A stretch of DNA of 64,000 nt from Hetaerina americana (GCA_022747635.1 JAKTNV010000001.1:34814351-34878350), one strand, 5' to 3'; positions 11,200 to 23,765 are shown, numbered from the stretch's first letter. The notes: a model not told the origin generated them from the sequence alone. Numbers and translations are program-made.

Positions 11200-12200
11200 G
11201 TTTATTCAATGCTCGAAGGGTACGATGACGCTAATTAGTCGCCTTATTAATTCACTTGTTCGAGCATTTGCTCCCTTTGCATAAGAGCCATTCTCGGGAT
11301 ATTGGCCCTCCCCCCTTGAACCTCGCCCTCTTTTTCCAACCCCACGCTGCCCCCCAACCTCTCCCCTCCTCCTCCCCTCAATTGCTGGGGATTTCCCAAT
11401 TACGGCCCCTCGACTTGCGAGGAACAATCGTCTCGGAAGATAGTTTGGGACTGCAGCTCTCCCGTTTAACCCCGCCGGTTGCATTCGAATGCGGCACAAG
11501 GTTTTATTTACCCCTTTCATCCCTCCCTCCACCGCCACTCACGCTCCTCCCACCCTCCGGGAATCCCCTCCCCCACCCTCCCACTTCGAAACGACCCCTT
11601 TGTTCGAGTTCATTTGAGCTCGCTCGGAATTTTGAATCGATGGGGGAAGCCGGCGGCGCCATGTGCTAAGCGCCTGTGCGAAGCCGGCGACCGGGAAGAC
11701 GTTATTGGGGACGTAAGGAGAAAGACGAGTGGCTGTGGGGGCGGGCAAGGAGGCATGAGAGGAGAGGGGGCGATAATCCCGTCAGGGAAACGGCACGAAG
11801 AGGGTAAGAGGGTGTGCCGTCCGCAGTCAGTCACGGTTGGTGTGCGGTTGCTTGTCAATGCAATCACGCGCGGAAATTAAGCGGCGCGAGGAAAAAATAT
11901 CTTCGTCACCGAACCGGACACGATTTGGATCTTACGGTCTTGTGCGTCGACCCCGAGGCTATTAGAGCAGCAGCTTATCTGCTGAGAGTTACTCCACGTA
12001 AGTATAGTACGACTCTTGGTAAAGTTACGAGTAATAAAGCATGCCTATAGAGTAACTTCACGTTAAAGAAACGATACAGAGCGAAGACGCCTATCCGGCC
12101 ACTCCCCGCGTAAAAACGGTGCATCCGCCGGGGCGATATTACGTGCTCATCTTAGAGCAGGAGACCTTCCTGGCGGACCGTTTCGTGACGTCACATATTA
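11200..12200. other. GC-rich, CpG-rich island
   Basis: Sharp rise in GC and CpG against the AT-rich background, with polypyrimidine and polypurine runs. Several overlapping open frames on both strands (11206-11538, 11256-11669, 11479-11880) are a by-product of GC content. A CRE-like TGACGTCA lies at 12187-12194. A cis-regulatory role is possible; no coding exon could be supported. Confidence 0.35.
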
Positions 12201-12255
12201 TTGGGCGTAGAACCAGGTGACCAGCGACTTCATATTACTCCGTCGTGGCTTCATT

Positions 12256-12345
12256 TGTAAAACTTCATCATCATCTATCTACCTGTGCCATGCAAGGCAG
12301 CAGAGGGGTGTGTGGCAGGGGGTGATAATTTTCACACCAAGCATG
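12256..12345 (-). mobile_element. CR1-like LINE 3'-terminal fragment
   Basis: On the minus strand it reads ATCACCCCCTGCCA (12326-12313), then ends in a GTAGATAGATGATGATGA microsatellite-like tail. The same 14-mer occurs at 14579-14592, downstream of a decayed CR1-like reverse transcriptase in the plus orientation. This is therefore inferred to be a severely 5'-truncated copy of the same or a related family. Too short for a firm assignment. Confidence 0.45.
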
Positions 12346-12396
12346 CAGCACCACAGTTAATTTTCCCATAAATGTTAGTTACAAATTTTTTTACGA

Positions 12397-12600
12397 TAGT
12401 CTACCGTTTAAGGTAGGTTTTGAATGAAAACGGGTAACTACCGTTACAATCATAAGCCTAGCTTAACATGAAAAATGTCACGCGCTGCACAAAAATAAAC
12501 CTTTCTATAATTCCACACACATTACACCTCCCTCAATTCCATCTAACATGCCTTTTATCTTCCTCCCCCTACTTCTCCTACTAAGTAAATACTAAATACT
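12397..12600 (-). mobile_element. RTE-like LINE, 3' end fragment
   Basis: Matches, on the minus strand, the last coding segment and 3' UTR of the element at 51830-54960: a region like the one encoding GRNRIGMLDGM is followed by the tail CTACC-N6-AAGGTAGG in reverse. Heavily diverged with frameshifts. 5'-truncated. Confidence 0.6.
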
Positions 12601-12604
12601 TCCA

Positions 12605-12955
12605 ATAATGGAAGTAAATAGTACGAAAACATGCATTATTCACCATATATGAATATAAAGTCTAAAGTCTTGATCTATTATCTTAGACCTGCTCTAGGCC
12701 TAAGAGATGAGCTGTTCGCACCCAAAAAAAAAAAGATTTAGATAAAATAATGACCATGCGATAGACTACTTAGTATTCATTTTGTTTCTCAAGCGCCGTC
12801 TTCTGCAGTTCTTCTGTTCCTTTATCGCTCGCGAGAAAATTACATTTTAAACCTGTCAGTGCTGCAGTTGAACTCTCTAATTTTACCTTGATGGTCTCAC
12901 TTACTGCGACGGGCCTACCTCAAGCGCACATCTGGAGGTGCTGCGCCAAAAGTGT
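12605..12955. other. Unannotated stretch
   Basis: AT-rich sequence with an A-run at 12726-12736. No gene or repeat recognised. Confidence 0.4.
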
Positions 12956-12959
12956 TGGT

Positions 12960-13860
12960 AACGAAAAGAGGGATGGAGGGTAGTGGAGGTGAAGGGGAGT
13001 GGACCCGTCATTAAGCCAACCCTCTCCACCCCCGAGCAATAACTCCTTCCCGCGCACGCGTTATTTTTGGGACGGGATGTTCATCATCTCCGGCGTTTAA
13101 CTGCTAGGAAAAATGGCGAGTCCATTTAGTAGTTCCTCTCCTCGGGCGCGTGCGTATTTTGGGTCGAGGTTTGAGGAAGGTGAAGCCGTGGGCGCGCGGC
13201 GGGATGAGGAATGGGGGAAGGGGGGGAGAGGAAACTTTGTTCCGCCATTAAACCCACAAATGAGGATGGGCGGGATGTTAAAAGGGGGAGGGGGACGAGG
13301 AAATGGAACTATTCTCGCGTGTGTGTGCGCCCCCCCCCACACCATCTCCTCCCTGAGGATGGGCGCCGGTGTGCTTTGAGGCCTTAATGGTTCCGGCAAT
13401 TCGGGTCTGGACCTTGCCCCATTCGTCAAGAGTGCGTCGTGAAACAAAAAAAAATAAACTAATAAAGGAGACCGTGGGAGTGGGTGGGAAAGTGGACGGG
13501 GGAGGGGGTGGAGAAAGGAAGGAGACTCCATTCCTCTGTGTTTCCCGGGCGAAACGGCGGTGCTTTTGAAACAAAGTGCACGTATGTATACAGGCGAGGG
13601 GAAGTCGGGCGTCGTTTCGGTGATCGTCCGTCGCCTCTGCGATTGATTTAGATTCCGGCTTACGAGGGGATGCTTGACCTCGTTTCCGGAGACAATTGCT
13701 ATTTGCCAGAGACTCGAAATGCGATAGGAATCTCTTAATTGACCGCCTCGGAGCAGAGGGGGGTGGAGTTCGCAGATGATGATGCCTGGGTGTCGAGTTC
13801 CTTGTGATTTATGCCGGCCCGCCATCGCCACCGTGGACGTCTATACTCCGTACGTTTCCG
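12960..13860. other. GC-rich island
   Basis: Purine-rich plus strand with G-runs, CpG-rich. The 244-codon minus frame (13097-13831) is Pro/Ser/Arg low-complexity sequence typical of GC-rich antisense reading and shows no domain. Possible regulatory island. Confidence 0.35.
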
Positions 13861-14154
13861 CTATTCCTCCTCCAATGTTTTTTCTCAAAGACGTTCCTTC
13901 CCACGAAGGCAGCATGCATCGTAAAAGAAGTTGATTCCGGTCGTAAACGGAAGGGAGGGAAACAATACATTTCTTTACGCTGACCAATGAATCTTCTTCC
14001 TTGAAAACGACATCCTATGAAAAGAAAACATTAGACTTTGTTTATTTCGTTGAATGATGAATAAACTCAATGGGTGAGTAACCACGAAACCACTCTACAT
14101 TTTTGGATTCACCAGTAAGGCCGAAATCGAGTCACCGATGAAATCAATCACCGA

Positions 14155-14640
14155 TGGCCTCATTTCGAATATGCTGCTAGTATTGCTGCATGGATCATCA
14201 TGAAGTTGGTTTGATTGCCGATTTGGAACGTGTGCAGCGTAGGGTACCTAGATTTATGGAACGTTGTCATTACAAACTTAGGGGGGTATAAAAATGATTA
14301 GAGGAGCAGGGTTGGGAATCACTCACGGAGAATGAGTTAGATTACAGATTAAATCTCTTTCATATTTTGGACGTCTTTTTAGCAAAGATGTTGAAAATGT
14401 GTTATTAACCCCATCTTACGACGGGAGGCGAGATCAATTCAATAAAATTGGAGAGATTAAGGGTAGAAGACATAGATTTAAGATTTCATTTTTCCCACAA
14501 ACGATGAGGGATCAGAATAACGTTGTCCGACCGCGGTAGGGGGAAAAAGTAATTTGTGCAAAAGTAGTCTGGTGTGTAATCACCCCCTGCCATACTATAG
14601 CGGTGAATTGTAATGTACCACGTATGTATGGCTGTCTTAA
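14155..14640 (+). pseudogene. CR1/Jockey-like LINE reverse transcriptase, C-terminal remnant
   Basis: Conceptual translation with frameshifts gives IADLERVQRRV, then WESLTENELDYRLNLFHILDVF, then a DLRFHFSHKR-like piece. These match the conserved post-RT region of CR1/Jockey-clade elements (DLERVQRRAARF, LGWE-L-RR...RL--LYK, F-P-T-R-WN-L). The 3' UTR at 14575-14600 shares ATCACCCCCTGCCA with 12313-12326. At least two frameshifts and several stops. The element is 5'-truncated; the upstream EYAAS/WDHH-like piece suggests it begins near 14155. Confidence 0.65.
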
Positions 14641-14649
14641 GAACAGAGT

Positions 14650-15535
14650 GGAGATTATTGATACATAAAACTCATCATGTAATTTTACTTTAAGTTATAT
14701 CTGTCGAATTGCGAAGTTTTGCGTTTTACTACTCTTGAAGCGATGCATCACGCCGAATCCGCGTGGTATCTTAAAACCGTATGGATCCCTACCCGCAATC
14801 TCTTTTTCGTTGATTTCCCTCAGTTAATGAACTGACTTATCCCTCATTTTTTTATTTTCAACTCTTAGTGTTGATCTTCATGGAAATATTGCTTTTAGTT
14901 AATTTTATTCACGCATTAATAACTTTTATGTATTGTCATAACTCAGACAAAATATCCTATGTATATGTAATATGTGAAATTTTGAAAAAAAAGCCGAGAA
15001 ATGCGACAGCAGATACACGGCATTTAGTGTTCTTAAAAGAAATGGAAATGCGTTGAGTAACACGAAAAAGGGTCGAGCACTTAGGAGTGACTCCAAACTT
15101 TCATGGGCAACACATCACATGAATATACGACTCCGCTTTAAGAAACTTGGCTTGAAAATGAAATGAGAAAGTAATGTGAAAGTGTTACTTTCCATTAGTC
15201 ATGCCGCATTGAGAATATGGAGAAAGCATTTTGAGCAGTTGAGAAAGAGTTGTTTATGGAGTTAGGTACATAAATTCCGAAGTACCGAGAACTCAAGTGA
15301 ACTACCAGCACCGAGTGGATTATTAAAATTCCGAAGTGGATCGATATTTTCTATCGTCAGAGTTAATAGATTAGAAATATAGATTCACTCACGAATTGAT
15401 ACACGATAGTTCCTCTCGCAGCATGTGACTCTATCGAAAATAGATTCAAAATTAAAAAAAAGTCTGAATTGTCGGAATTTTTACGGAAACCGCAGGTTAA
15501 AGCGCACGCGAATCGAGGGATCTTGATCATCCCAT
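14650..15535. other. Unannotated AT-rich stretch
   Basis: No recognisable gene. The open frame at 14868-15056 is short and without motifs. Confidence 0.4.
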
Positions 15536-16371
15536 TGTCAATCTAAACCCCCTGAAGTCTCTTTCCCTGCCTCCTTTGGGTTTCTTCCAACAGTCCTCTT
15601 ATTTTACTTTTTGTCCATTTCACCATCTCCATCCTTCTCCACACCCACATTTTAAAAGCTTCCAATTTACGCTCATCGTCTTGCTTCAAAGACTATGTTT
15701 CCGCGCCTTACCAAACCACTCTCCAGGTAAAAGATTTAACGAGTCTGTTATCAATATCCTTACTCGAAGGCCCTGCCATCAATTTCCAGCCGCTTGTGAA
15801 AGCTTCTTTCTCTCATGTAATACTTCTTCTTTTGTCTCTGCAACTTTGAACATTTTTGTCGGTTCCAAGATAGTTCCACCTTCTCTAGTATTGGCCTTTA
15901 TATTTAAATTAGCTGTTGTCTTTCTCGAAAACCGCATAACATTTGATTTTTCAGGGCGTTCTTGTTTTGTGCTTTGTGTTAAGCTTGGTCTCACATTTAT
16001 TCTCATCCCATACCTCTTTCTAATGGGATCAGCAATTTTTGCAACCCCTTAGCTGACTGGGAAACAAAAACTTGATCATTAGCAAACCTAACTGATTTTA
16101 TGATTCCTCACTAACTTTCATTCATATCTCCAGTTCTTTGCATGTCATTTTATCATGTCCTCCACATTTATGCTGTCCACAAGTGATAATGGACACTCCT
16201 GTCTTACCCCTCTTCATCGTCCTGCTCATCCGGACTCCCCATCCGCCACTCGCACTCGAGCAGTCTGAGACATGTAGAGGTTAGGTCTCCTAAATGACAC
16301 AATTTCAGGCGTAACACATTGGAGATCCTTCATGATGAAAGAAGACACTTAGCATTTCCGCATAGAATTTT

Positions 16372-16412
16372 TTTATTACGGCCTAGGTTTCTTTACAGCA
16401 TGAAATCTTCAA
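16372..16412 (-). ncRNA. Degenerate hammerhead-like motif (left arm)
   Basis: On the minus strand it reads TTGAAGA, an imperfect stem II, then GAAAC and CTAGGCC. The first core C is replaced by T and the base expected to be U16.1 is C, so the ribozyme is predicted dead. It is the mirrored partner of 16418-16456. Confidence 0.45.
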
Positions 16413-16417
16413 ATTCA

Positions 16418-16456
16418 ACCTGAAGATGTTACACTGTAACGAAACCTAGGTTGCAG
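16418..16456 (+). ncRNA. Hammerhead-ribozyme-like motif (right arm)
   Basis: CTGAAGA (16420-16426), one unpaired base, stem II GTTAC/GTAAC (16428-16432 with 16436-16440, loop ACT), GAAAC (16441-16445) overlapping the palindromic stem III ACCTAGGT (16444-16451). The nucleotide after it is T, so the predicted cleavage triplet is GUU rather than GUC, which usually lowers activity. Confidence 0.55.
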
Positions 16457-17304
16457 TAAAAAAATCTACGTGTAAAAGCAAATTATCTTCTTTCATCGTT
16501 AAGTCTCTTATTTACTCCTATGATCTGCAATGCCTTCATTAATTCTACCAATTTACTATAATAATCGCTTTCTCGAAATCCCCAAAAATGCATAATTTAT
16601 ATTTTTTGCTCCTCTCTGTTGATAACTTCATTACTGCTATTGCAGCACGCGTGCCTCCACTTTATCTTAAACCAATCACTATCATTCCCTAATTATTCAT
16701 TTTCCCGGTTCCCTATCTACTTCTTTACTATCATGAGAACGAATTTGGCTGCGTGAGTAATCAAAGTTATTGTTCCATATTCCTCACATATGGCAGGCTT
16801 TCCCTCTTTTGGGATGGGAACTGATTTGACGAATTTTTCCGACCAAATTTCTGCCTCAGATACGCTGTGAATTTACTCATAAAAACTCTTTCTCCCAAGT
16901 TGAGTTATAATCTGTAAATTTAATAATTTCTTAACTATTTTGGCGGCGATGGCAATTATCCCACACTTTTATTTGATTACAATGAAGTTAACGCCTATTT
17001 CTTTTGTAACAAAAAGATAAAGTATGCCCTCTTATAAACTATCCTCATCTATGTCATATTCTCTATATATAAATTTCCCGGCATAATATCCTTAACACTT
17101 AGATCCTTTGAGCATTATTTCCATTTATCCTGACTCTTTCTCGGCTCAGTTAATAAATTTCTTGCCTTAGCATTAGCAGTAGATTTTACCCTCTCACTTT
17201 CTGACAGTTTCCATCTTCCTGTTCCGCACCAATTCCCATCCTTTCCTTTTGATGTTGTCTTCGACAAGCTACCATTCTTCCAGATTTGCTCAATGAATTT
17301 CTCC

Positions 17305-18365
17305 CCACTTCTTCACTCTTTCTTCCTCAACCCCTGATTAAGAGCACTTTATTTTTAATTATTCGTTTCGTCCACTTGTCCTTATCCATACCCTGCATCA
17401 CAAATTTTTCAATTGATTCCAACCTTCTTCTCTCCGCCTCCTGCCTCCGTTCATATTTCGAATCGGCAGAAAATTCTTTTATACACCCTCGTCAGGTGTG
17501 ATGTCCCAGTAACAATCACAGTCGCGCAATGACTGTGCTGTTCTCCTCTAATGTCTCTGGACACCCAGATCTAAGTCGTGTAATTTTGAAGGCACCAGAT
17601 CTTCCTGGAAAACCCCAGGTGGCACAGGGGAGGGAACTGGACCCCCTGCCCCTTCCTCAGAATGTGTGTGTTTCACACGCCGCAAAGAGTTTAGCACGAA
17701 GTCAGGTCTTCGTATTAAACCGGGATTGAGCCTGAATGATGTCCTTCGGTTCATATTTTGATGAGGCGTTTTGTAATTTCCCATGTTATACTTTGTGGTG
17801 CGCTGGTGGTGGATTTTCTTTTTTTCGAGGGTCATGTTGGATTCGGCCATTCTGGTGCTTCGGCCCTAAGGCACTCGGAATCAGAGTTTATTACCCCTGT
17901 GGAGGCTTCTCTCCATGTAGAACTTTCTTACTTCCCAGAAGTTTTTACGTGTGTACGTACTCAAGAGTCCCCTTCTCTTTAAGGTAGAGGTGCTGCCTCC
18001 GTCGTAAGTTGCGTTTCTCGGGAATTTATAATTGCTCCATGTCGAGAGAGTGCTCAGGCCTGTTCGCTGAATTAGTTCAGAGAAATTAGCATCTATTTTC
18101 TGGCAGTAAATAAAGAAAAGTTCTTTTATATTTCTCCCGAGAGAAGAGTTCCCAGCTATATATCCATTCGTGTTTATCTAACTAGGTTTATCCATTGTCA
18201 TCTGTCTGCGTCTTCCTCTTTTGGCCTCGTGGTCTCCGCCTTTTTTCGATGACTAGACCATCCCAATTTTGAGCTTATGCCTTTATTTTACGATCAGTAC
18301 CATATATGTTCTATGTAGAGTAGGTTTTACGTCCTATAACGTAGGGGTATGCACAGTGTAGCTAT
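17305..18365. other. Stretch between two LINE remnants
   Basis: No clear assignment. The open frame at 17548-17850 (minus) and its plus-strand overlaps have no recognised motif. Parts may belong to the decayed LINE that follows at 18370-18920 on the minus strand. Confidence 0.3.
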
Positions 18366-18369
18366 TGAA

Positions 18370-18920
18370 TTTGATTTTACGCAGGCGAAAGCTTGACGTG
18401 AAGATATTAAAAAGTACGGGACCCAGGATGGAACCATGGAGCACTTGGGCTTGTATTTTTTCTCCACTTAAAGGTTGCTTACATATACTTGGAAGGTGCG
18501 TTCCGCCAGATAAAATTCAATACGGTTTAATAGCCATCCATGATGGGAATTTAAGAACCACTATTTCGCGAAAGATTGATTCCCTGGTGGAAAACGCTTC
18601 GAATTCCTGGTATTTGTTCAAACATATTCCTGCCATGCGCCTTATTCTATCAAATTCGTCGGCTGTAAATTCGACTAGGCGATGGATTTGCCGTGTCGTC
18701 GTGTTGGGTTGCCAAGTTGTTCGGGGGGAAAGATTTTTCGTGTTCGTCCATGTGTATTTTCAAGAAACGGAAGCATTAGGCGTTCCAAGATTTTTCCAAG
18801 GTTACGTAGCGAGAAGATTGGTCGATATTTATCTTCCCTGAAGCGTCTTCCATCTCCTTTTGGAATGCAGATTATGCGGGTGCCTTTCCATGGGGGCGGA
18901 AAGAAGCCCAGAAAATCGAA
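18370..18920 (-). pseudogene. Jockey/CR1-like reverse transcriptase remnant
   Basis: Read on the minus strand with frameshifts: GTRIICIPKGDGRRFRE.KYRPI near 18830-18890 (RT motif 0/1 of the IPK...YRPISLL type), GKILERLMLPFL, and near 18390-18430 HGSILGPVLFNIF, which is the RT motif B sequence (QGS-LGP-LF) of the Jockey/CR1 group. Motif A Asp and the catalytic ADD box were not located, so the polymerase core is not intact. Antisense to and distinct from the RTE-like family in this window. Confidence 0.6.
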
Positions 18921-18929
18921 TATCTAGCG

Positions 18930-20635
18930 ATATCCAGAATGTATTTACCAACTGCCTTTCAGCTGTTCTGCTTTTTATGCCATCCTCACTTTCTTCGTGA
19001 CACGTATATAACTTAGTAAGTAAAATAAACAAATAAGAGAGGCGCCCTAGAGTCGTGGTTTCGCGGCGAAAATATCAGGAGCTTCGTGTAACACTTGACT
19101 TCACCCGGGTGGTCCGCTTTTCCCTCCTCCCCAGTGCAAGATCAGCTTTGCAAGCCAGGATAAACTTCTGAATTTAGTTAATTGGGCATTCAATAATGGT
19201 ATTGACATTTTTTTCAAATATAGAATTTAGGATTTAATGTATGAGCTGTTAAGACTGATGAGTGCATCCAAGACGTTCATGCCAGGTGACGTAAAATTCA
19301 AAACAGGAGGTAATGAACGACATGAAACAGAAAAATAAGCACGGAAGAAATTAATTTATTTTATCAATAACAAGGTGAACGATCCCTTCATTCACGCAGA
19401 CTATCCCAGGATCTCAATTTTATCATTCCCCTATTTTATATATCGCCGGAATTTATTCTAATTTATTTTATATTGCTAAATCTTTTCCCTTGCATTGATC
19501 TCAATACGTAGATTTAAAGGGAATTTTTCTATTGAATTTGGCATAAAAAATAACATGGTTCCATATAACATTTTCCGTTGTTTGCAGCAAGTTTGCAAAA
19601 CATTTTGGAGACACCTACATATATGCATACAAACGTACTATTTTATATATGAAAACGTGAGCTGAAAATTATAATTGAATAAAATTGGCACAGGAAGATT
19701 CCTTTTGCGGTTCAAAATTTGACGTTACATATATTTTATGGCATACAACTTTTTGAAAACACAGCCATGTCTTTATTTTTAAACAAAATACTTGTCTCCC
19801 ATCAATAAGCATACACAAATATATCTCAAAACTGGGAACGATCTCTCTACTTCCTCAAGGGTCACAGGGGCGTATTGGAAGGGTGTGGCGTCAAAGAGAT
19901 TAAACTCGATGCCAATGTCAGCACTCCCTCCTCAAAAGTTTTGATTTGGTTCTGGCCTCGTGACGAAGTCATTACTTCGGGAGTGGAAATATGGAGGTAA
20001 TTGAGAAATTAATTAAGAAAATTAAATTAAAAATGTAAAACTAGGAAAAAAGGCACAATTGGATTTTTCCTTAACTTCGAGGAATTCAAATTGACGCCTC
20101 CTGCTATCGTCACCAATTTTGCAAGGGAAAAATGATTCTTTAGCCACATTGATCAGCTCTTCTGCCTGTTTTTCTTTACTCATCTATACAAATGCTATGG
20201 CTTATGCTGAGGAAATATTCCAGAAGCACATCTCAGGGTGAAGCACCAGACCTCAACGAGAAATTAAGGGATATTGACTGCTGAAATACCGATTAAAACA
20301 ACTCTTTTTTTCATCAAAATTTGGTACATATATTAGTAAAAGAAAACGAAAGACAATTAAAACCATCCGAAAAAAATGAAAACCAATTAAGTAATCACCA
20401 ATTACACTAACGTCGGTGACCCAGCATCTCGAGCCACTTGCTTGCCCTCGTAGAGACGCCGAGTAGAATATGCCACCTAGTGTAGACTCATGATGAAACA
20501 AACACCTTGTTTCCAATTGTAAAACGCAATTTGTTTCACCTTGTAGTTAAGTCTAATTACTTTCAATTAACCCACTTCGATCGCACACTCATCTACGATC
20601 ATGTAGTTCAATCCACGAGTTGGAGTTTCAGCCTA
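18930..20635. other. Unannotated AT-rich stretch
   Basis: No motif-bearing open frame. The minus frame at 20253-20516 has no recognisable domain. No repeat structure noticed. Confidence 0.4.
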
Positions 20636-20639
20636 AACC

Positions 20640-21165
20640 AAATCCGTCCCAGTGAATAGGCAAAGGCGAACGTAGGCGAATTAGGCGAATAAGCATCGTC
20701 AGTGAATAGTCGAGGGCCAAATGGATCTCCGCCTAATTGCGCACCTCCGCAGGGAACCCGGACCCGGTGAAGCAATTCACCGATTCAATGTGGCGTACTC
20801 TAGGGGGTGAATGAAGCTCCGAACCCGGACCGCCGACGCGGTAGCCCATGGCTTTGAGTTCAAAACGCAGTCCCGCCCCCCACCGGGGGTCGGTCGGTCT
20901 TCCTCGTGGAAGAGGTCGGGCGTGGAAATAGAAAGACAATAAAAATGTCCCGTGGAAGGAAGGAGGCCGCTTACGGTGCGGGCGGCGAGCATGGAAACCC
21001 CCGCACATGTGTCCGGCGACCGGGACACAACCCGCTCCTGGGTGCGACGGCCGCAGAGAAAGGGGGGCCGGTGTAAAATCAAGCGATCCCGTGGTCGCCA
21101 AACCACCTACGGACCCAAATGCTGCTCCCACGGAGCCCTACAACTGCTCATAGAGATCTGAACTA
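20640..21165. other. GC-rich block, possibly repeat-derived
   Basis: About 500 bases of GC-rich sequence sharply bounded by AT-rich DNA, with overlapping open frames on both strands (20733-21131 minus, 20777-21106 minus, 20952-21161 plus). It contains GAGTTCAAAAC-like and CCCACCGGGGG segments but no recognised protein motif. Composition resembles the ORF1 element leader at 5.2-5.7 kb, so a retrotransposon 5' region is one possibility; a CpG island is another. Confidence 0.3.
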
Positions 21166-21460
21166 CTCTAAATCTAAAAAATACAGCAAACTTAAACTTA
21201 AGACTAGGTTCACTTGAAATTATATAAGCACGAGGCCATTCTTGAGCCGAAAAAATCGAATGAGAACCAGAATTGCGTCGGGTATTGAATAGTTTTCTAA
21301 GCAGTATATTTAAGGATTATTCTACATAGGAAATATCATTAGGGGAATAACTTTTATTTATGCTAAATGTTCATTGCCTTAATAATCTCATGCAAAATAT
21401 CTTTCCATGGCAATCATAATTGTAAAATAAAAAAGTAATCTAAAAAATCATATAACTTGA

Positions 21461-21550
21461 GTGAAGCTGGAGGTGCCCTGGGACGTAACTCGGAGTCGAA
21501 CTCGGACCCTCCGGCCAATAGCACATCGCTCTACCAACAGGACTACCAAT
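21461..21550 (-). mobile_element. tRNA-like SINE fragment or tRNA pseudogene
   Basis: On the minus strand TAGTCCTGTTGGTAGAGCGA fits an A box / D arm and GAGTTCGACTCC fits a B box / T arm, with tRNA-like spacing. The acceptor stem does not close and the anticodon arm is poor. Different in sequence from the fragment at 3068-3182. Confidence 0.45.
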
Positions 21551-21559
21551 ATTTTTAAA

Positions 21560-23765
21560 AACTTTTCATAAGCGACATAACATGTACGAAAATGTTATTT
21601 TAAGTCGTTATAAGATTATTAGATTACTTTGATTAAAAGCACGAAACAATTTAGTCCAGTCAGATAACGATTTTCTACCGATGTCGATGGTTAGTCTCTC
21701 TATCCCATCGATTAGGAATTTCCTTCCATTAAAAGTAGAGCAGGTTATATAAGTAAAAAGACAAATTATTTTTTCATCATTAAAAAATAAACTTCGAGAG
21801 TGATCGTTAACACAGGTGTTCCCAGGCCCGCACAACATCATTTACATGCTCATTAAGATTTCACCGAAGTCTAACGGTAGCTGAGGAGGGAAAGAAACTT
21901 TTTACTCAATCGGGAAGTGAAATATAAAAGTTTCAGTGCAGGCGGAACAGTTTATCTGTATGGGAAATGTTTTTAACAAAAGTTGGCAAAGTATTAAGGG
22001 TGTTAAATGAAGAATCGTATGAGAGAGAGAAGTTTTTGGAACTTGGAGCCGATGACATGACATTAAATAAAGATGTAATGTACAGACAAGGAAAAAATGA
22101 AATTTGGTCGAAATACTGTAGGGTTTATTCTCAGAATCCATCGAAAACTTATAATCATCGGTGAATAACCATTACAAATTCACTTTTGCCATGTTTTGAA
22201 ATGCTACAGTTAATTCTCTAGAAATGAGCTTCTTTAATTTATTTTGCTGAGAACTGACTGCAATTTGTTAATTGTCTTAATTTTTTACTGTTTTATGCTA
22301 TTTGAAACTGGATATCTGCAACTACCCACTGGCTTTAAAACTAATACCATTACATCAAAACAGGATTTTTCTTTGCGGTACCTTATATTCCACCATTTTG
22401 AACGTACATAGTTGTGTGTTCAACTGATAAAATGCATCTTTTTGTGATATGAGACGAAACTATGTTGCTTTTATCATATTACCTTAAAACACTCACGGGT
22501 TCGGAATTGAATTTGATATTTAAGGAGATCTCGGAGCGGGAACGACGCACTTCATTGCCACGTGTGCGACTGGTAACACGCGGTTTTGTTATTCTTGACA
22601 CTCCCGACATTTATAAAAAAACGCGTTTAACTGGGAGTTTAAGTGAGAAAAATGAAAACTAATTAAAATCTGATAGATTTTTAATGAAGAGGTGGAATTG
22701 GACCATCATGCAGAGTAACGAGCAGTTAATTAGCAGTTGCAACGGCGCGACATGGGATTTCTAGGAAATACAAAATGTCAGAACGACAGTTCCTTTCTCG
22801 GAGTGATCAGGTCCATCACCCCTCTTGCATACAGTTCTGTGGTGATCTATTTGTCATGAAAAATGAATGGCTGAATATTAATGAAGAAGTCATAAATTTC
22901 CATCACCCAGATGCATCAAGTTAATGTAGATTAACTTTTGAGTTTTAGAGAATTGTCAACTCTAAAAAATGCTAATTGTGGTAAATTACTTTCATCTGGC
23001 ATTTAAATGACAGATGCAAACAAAGTGATTGCTCTAAAAATAATGATAAATACGTATTTTGAGATATTTTTTATGACTTGAAATGGTAAATTAGGAGCCT
23101 CCACAAAATTTTTGTCTTTGATGATGTAAAACGACACCTTTCACTGTATTTCTTTTTGAGATTAGCGTGATATAGTTTAACGCGTAACTAATTAGGATAT
23201 ACTGCCATTTATTTACACGGTTTCCATGAAGTAAAAAAACGACCTTTAATTGAAATACGCGCATTGCAACGATAAAAACAAAAAGGAAATCATCCAAAAA
23301 TTCTCTTTCCTAAGGTATTACTGAAACTGTCTTCAATTTCAATTATTTTTACGTCCATGCGCAATTATCCACACTTGGAAAATGTCATTCAAGAAAATGT
23401 AATTTATGTCTGCTCATTTGACCCAAATATCCTTTTAGAAGTTGTAGTGCTGTTGAGGCGCATGCGGAATCATGGAGTTGAAGGGTGGATTTTGCTAGGA
23501 AGCACGTAAGCGGAGACTTGGTGGGAGACATGGAGGGAAGAATCAAGTCCAACCTGCACGATGCCCGAAGAGTGTGGGGAAACACCGCTTAGAATCAAAT
23601 CACTGCCTGTGTCGATGACAACTCTCGCAACCGGAAAGGCGTAAAAATAAACAAATGACGGACAAAAAGTAGCACCAACTCAGCGGCAATTTCATTTAGT
23701 TAACGAAAATTAATATTAATTTTGTGAACATTAATGATGTTGCAATCATTACTTAACGCATTGTA
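21560..23765. other. Unannotated AT-rich stretch
   Basis: No recognisable gene, RNA or repeat. Open frames at 21608-21841, 21902-22141, 22462-22662 and 23091-23297 are short and featureless. Confidence 0.4.

Larger units (their letters stand above)
16295..16498. mobile_element. Inverted hammerhead-bearing repeat nested in a LINE
   Basis: Two inverted arms (about 16333-16417 and 16418-16496) form a nearly spacerless imperfect palindrome of about 165 bp. Both ends read GATGAAAGAAGA inward. The LINE copy around it is collinear on both sides. The flanks GTCTCCTA (about 16286-16293) and GTCTCTTA (about 16503-16510) look like a diverged target-site duplication. The right arm carries a full hammerhead-like core on the plus strand; the left arm carries a degenerate one on the minus strand. 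The tails point outward. No protein-coding capacity. Confidence 0.6.
15541..17300 (-). pseudogene. RTE-like LINE reverse transcriptase, decayed antisense copy
   Basis: Collinear on the minus strand with the 51.8-55.0 kb element. Blocks that match, in minus-strand order: the region before motif 0 (about 16740-17000), the GFRKGRGTRDAI block (about 16600-16680), motif A FEKAF (about 16570), the NLYMSQTAQVRVG and RQGCPLSPLL region (about 16180-16290), and KEAFTRRRELMTG (about 15780-15830), ending near 15541. Multiple stops and indels; non-functional. It is interrupted at about 16295-16498 by an unrelated inverted hammerhead repeat, so it was in place before that insertion. The match beyond 17000 is weak. 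Confidence 0.7.

Noticed and set aside
13097..13831. 244-codon minus-strand open frame
   Set aside because: Pro/Arg/Ser low-complexity translation of a purine-rich island; no motif and antisense frames are equally open.
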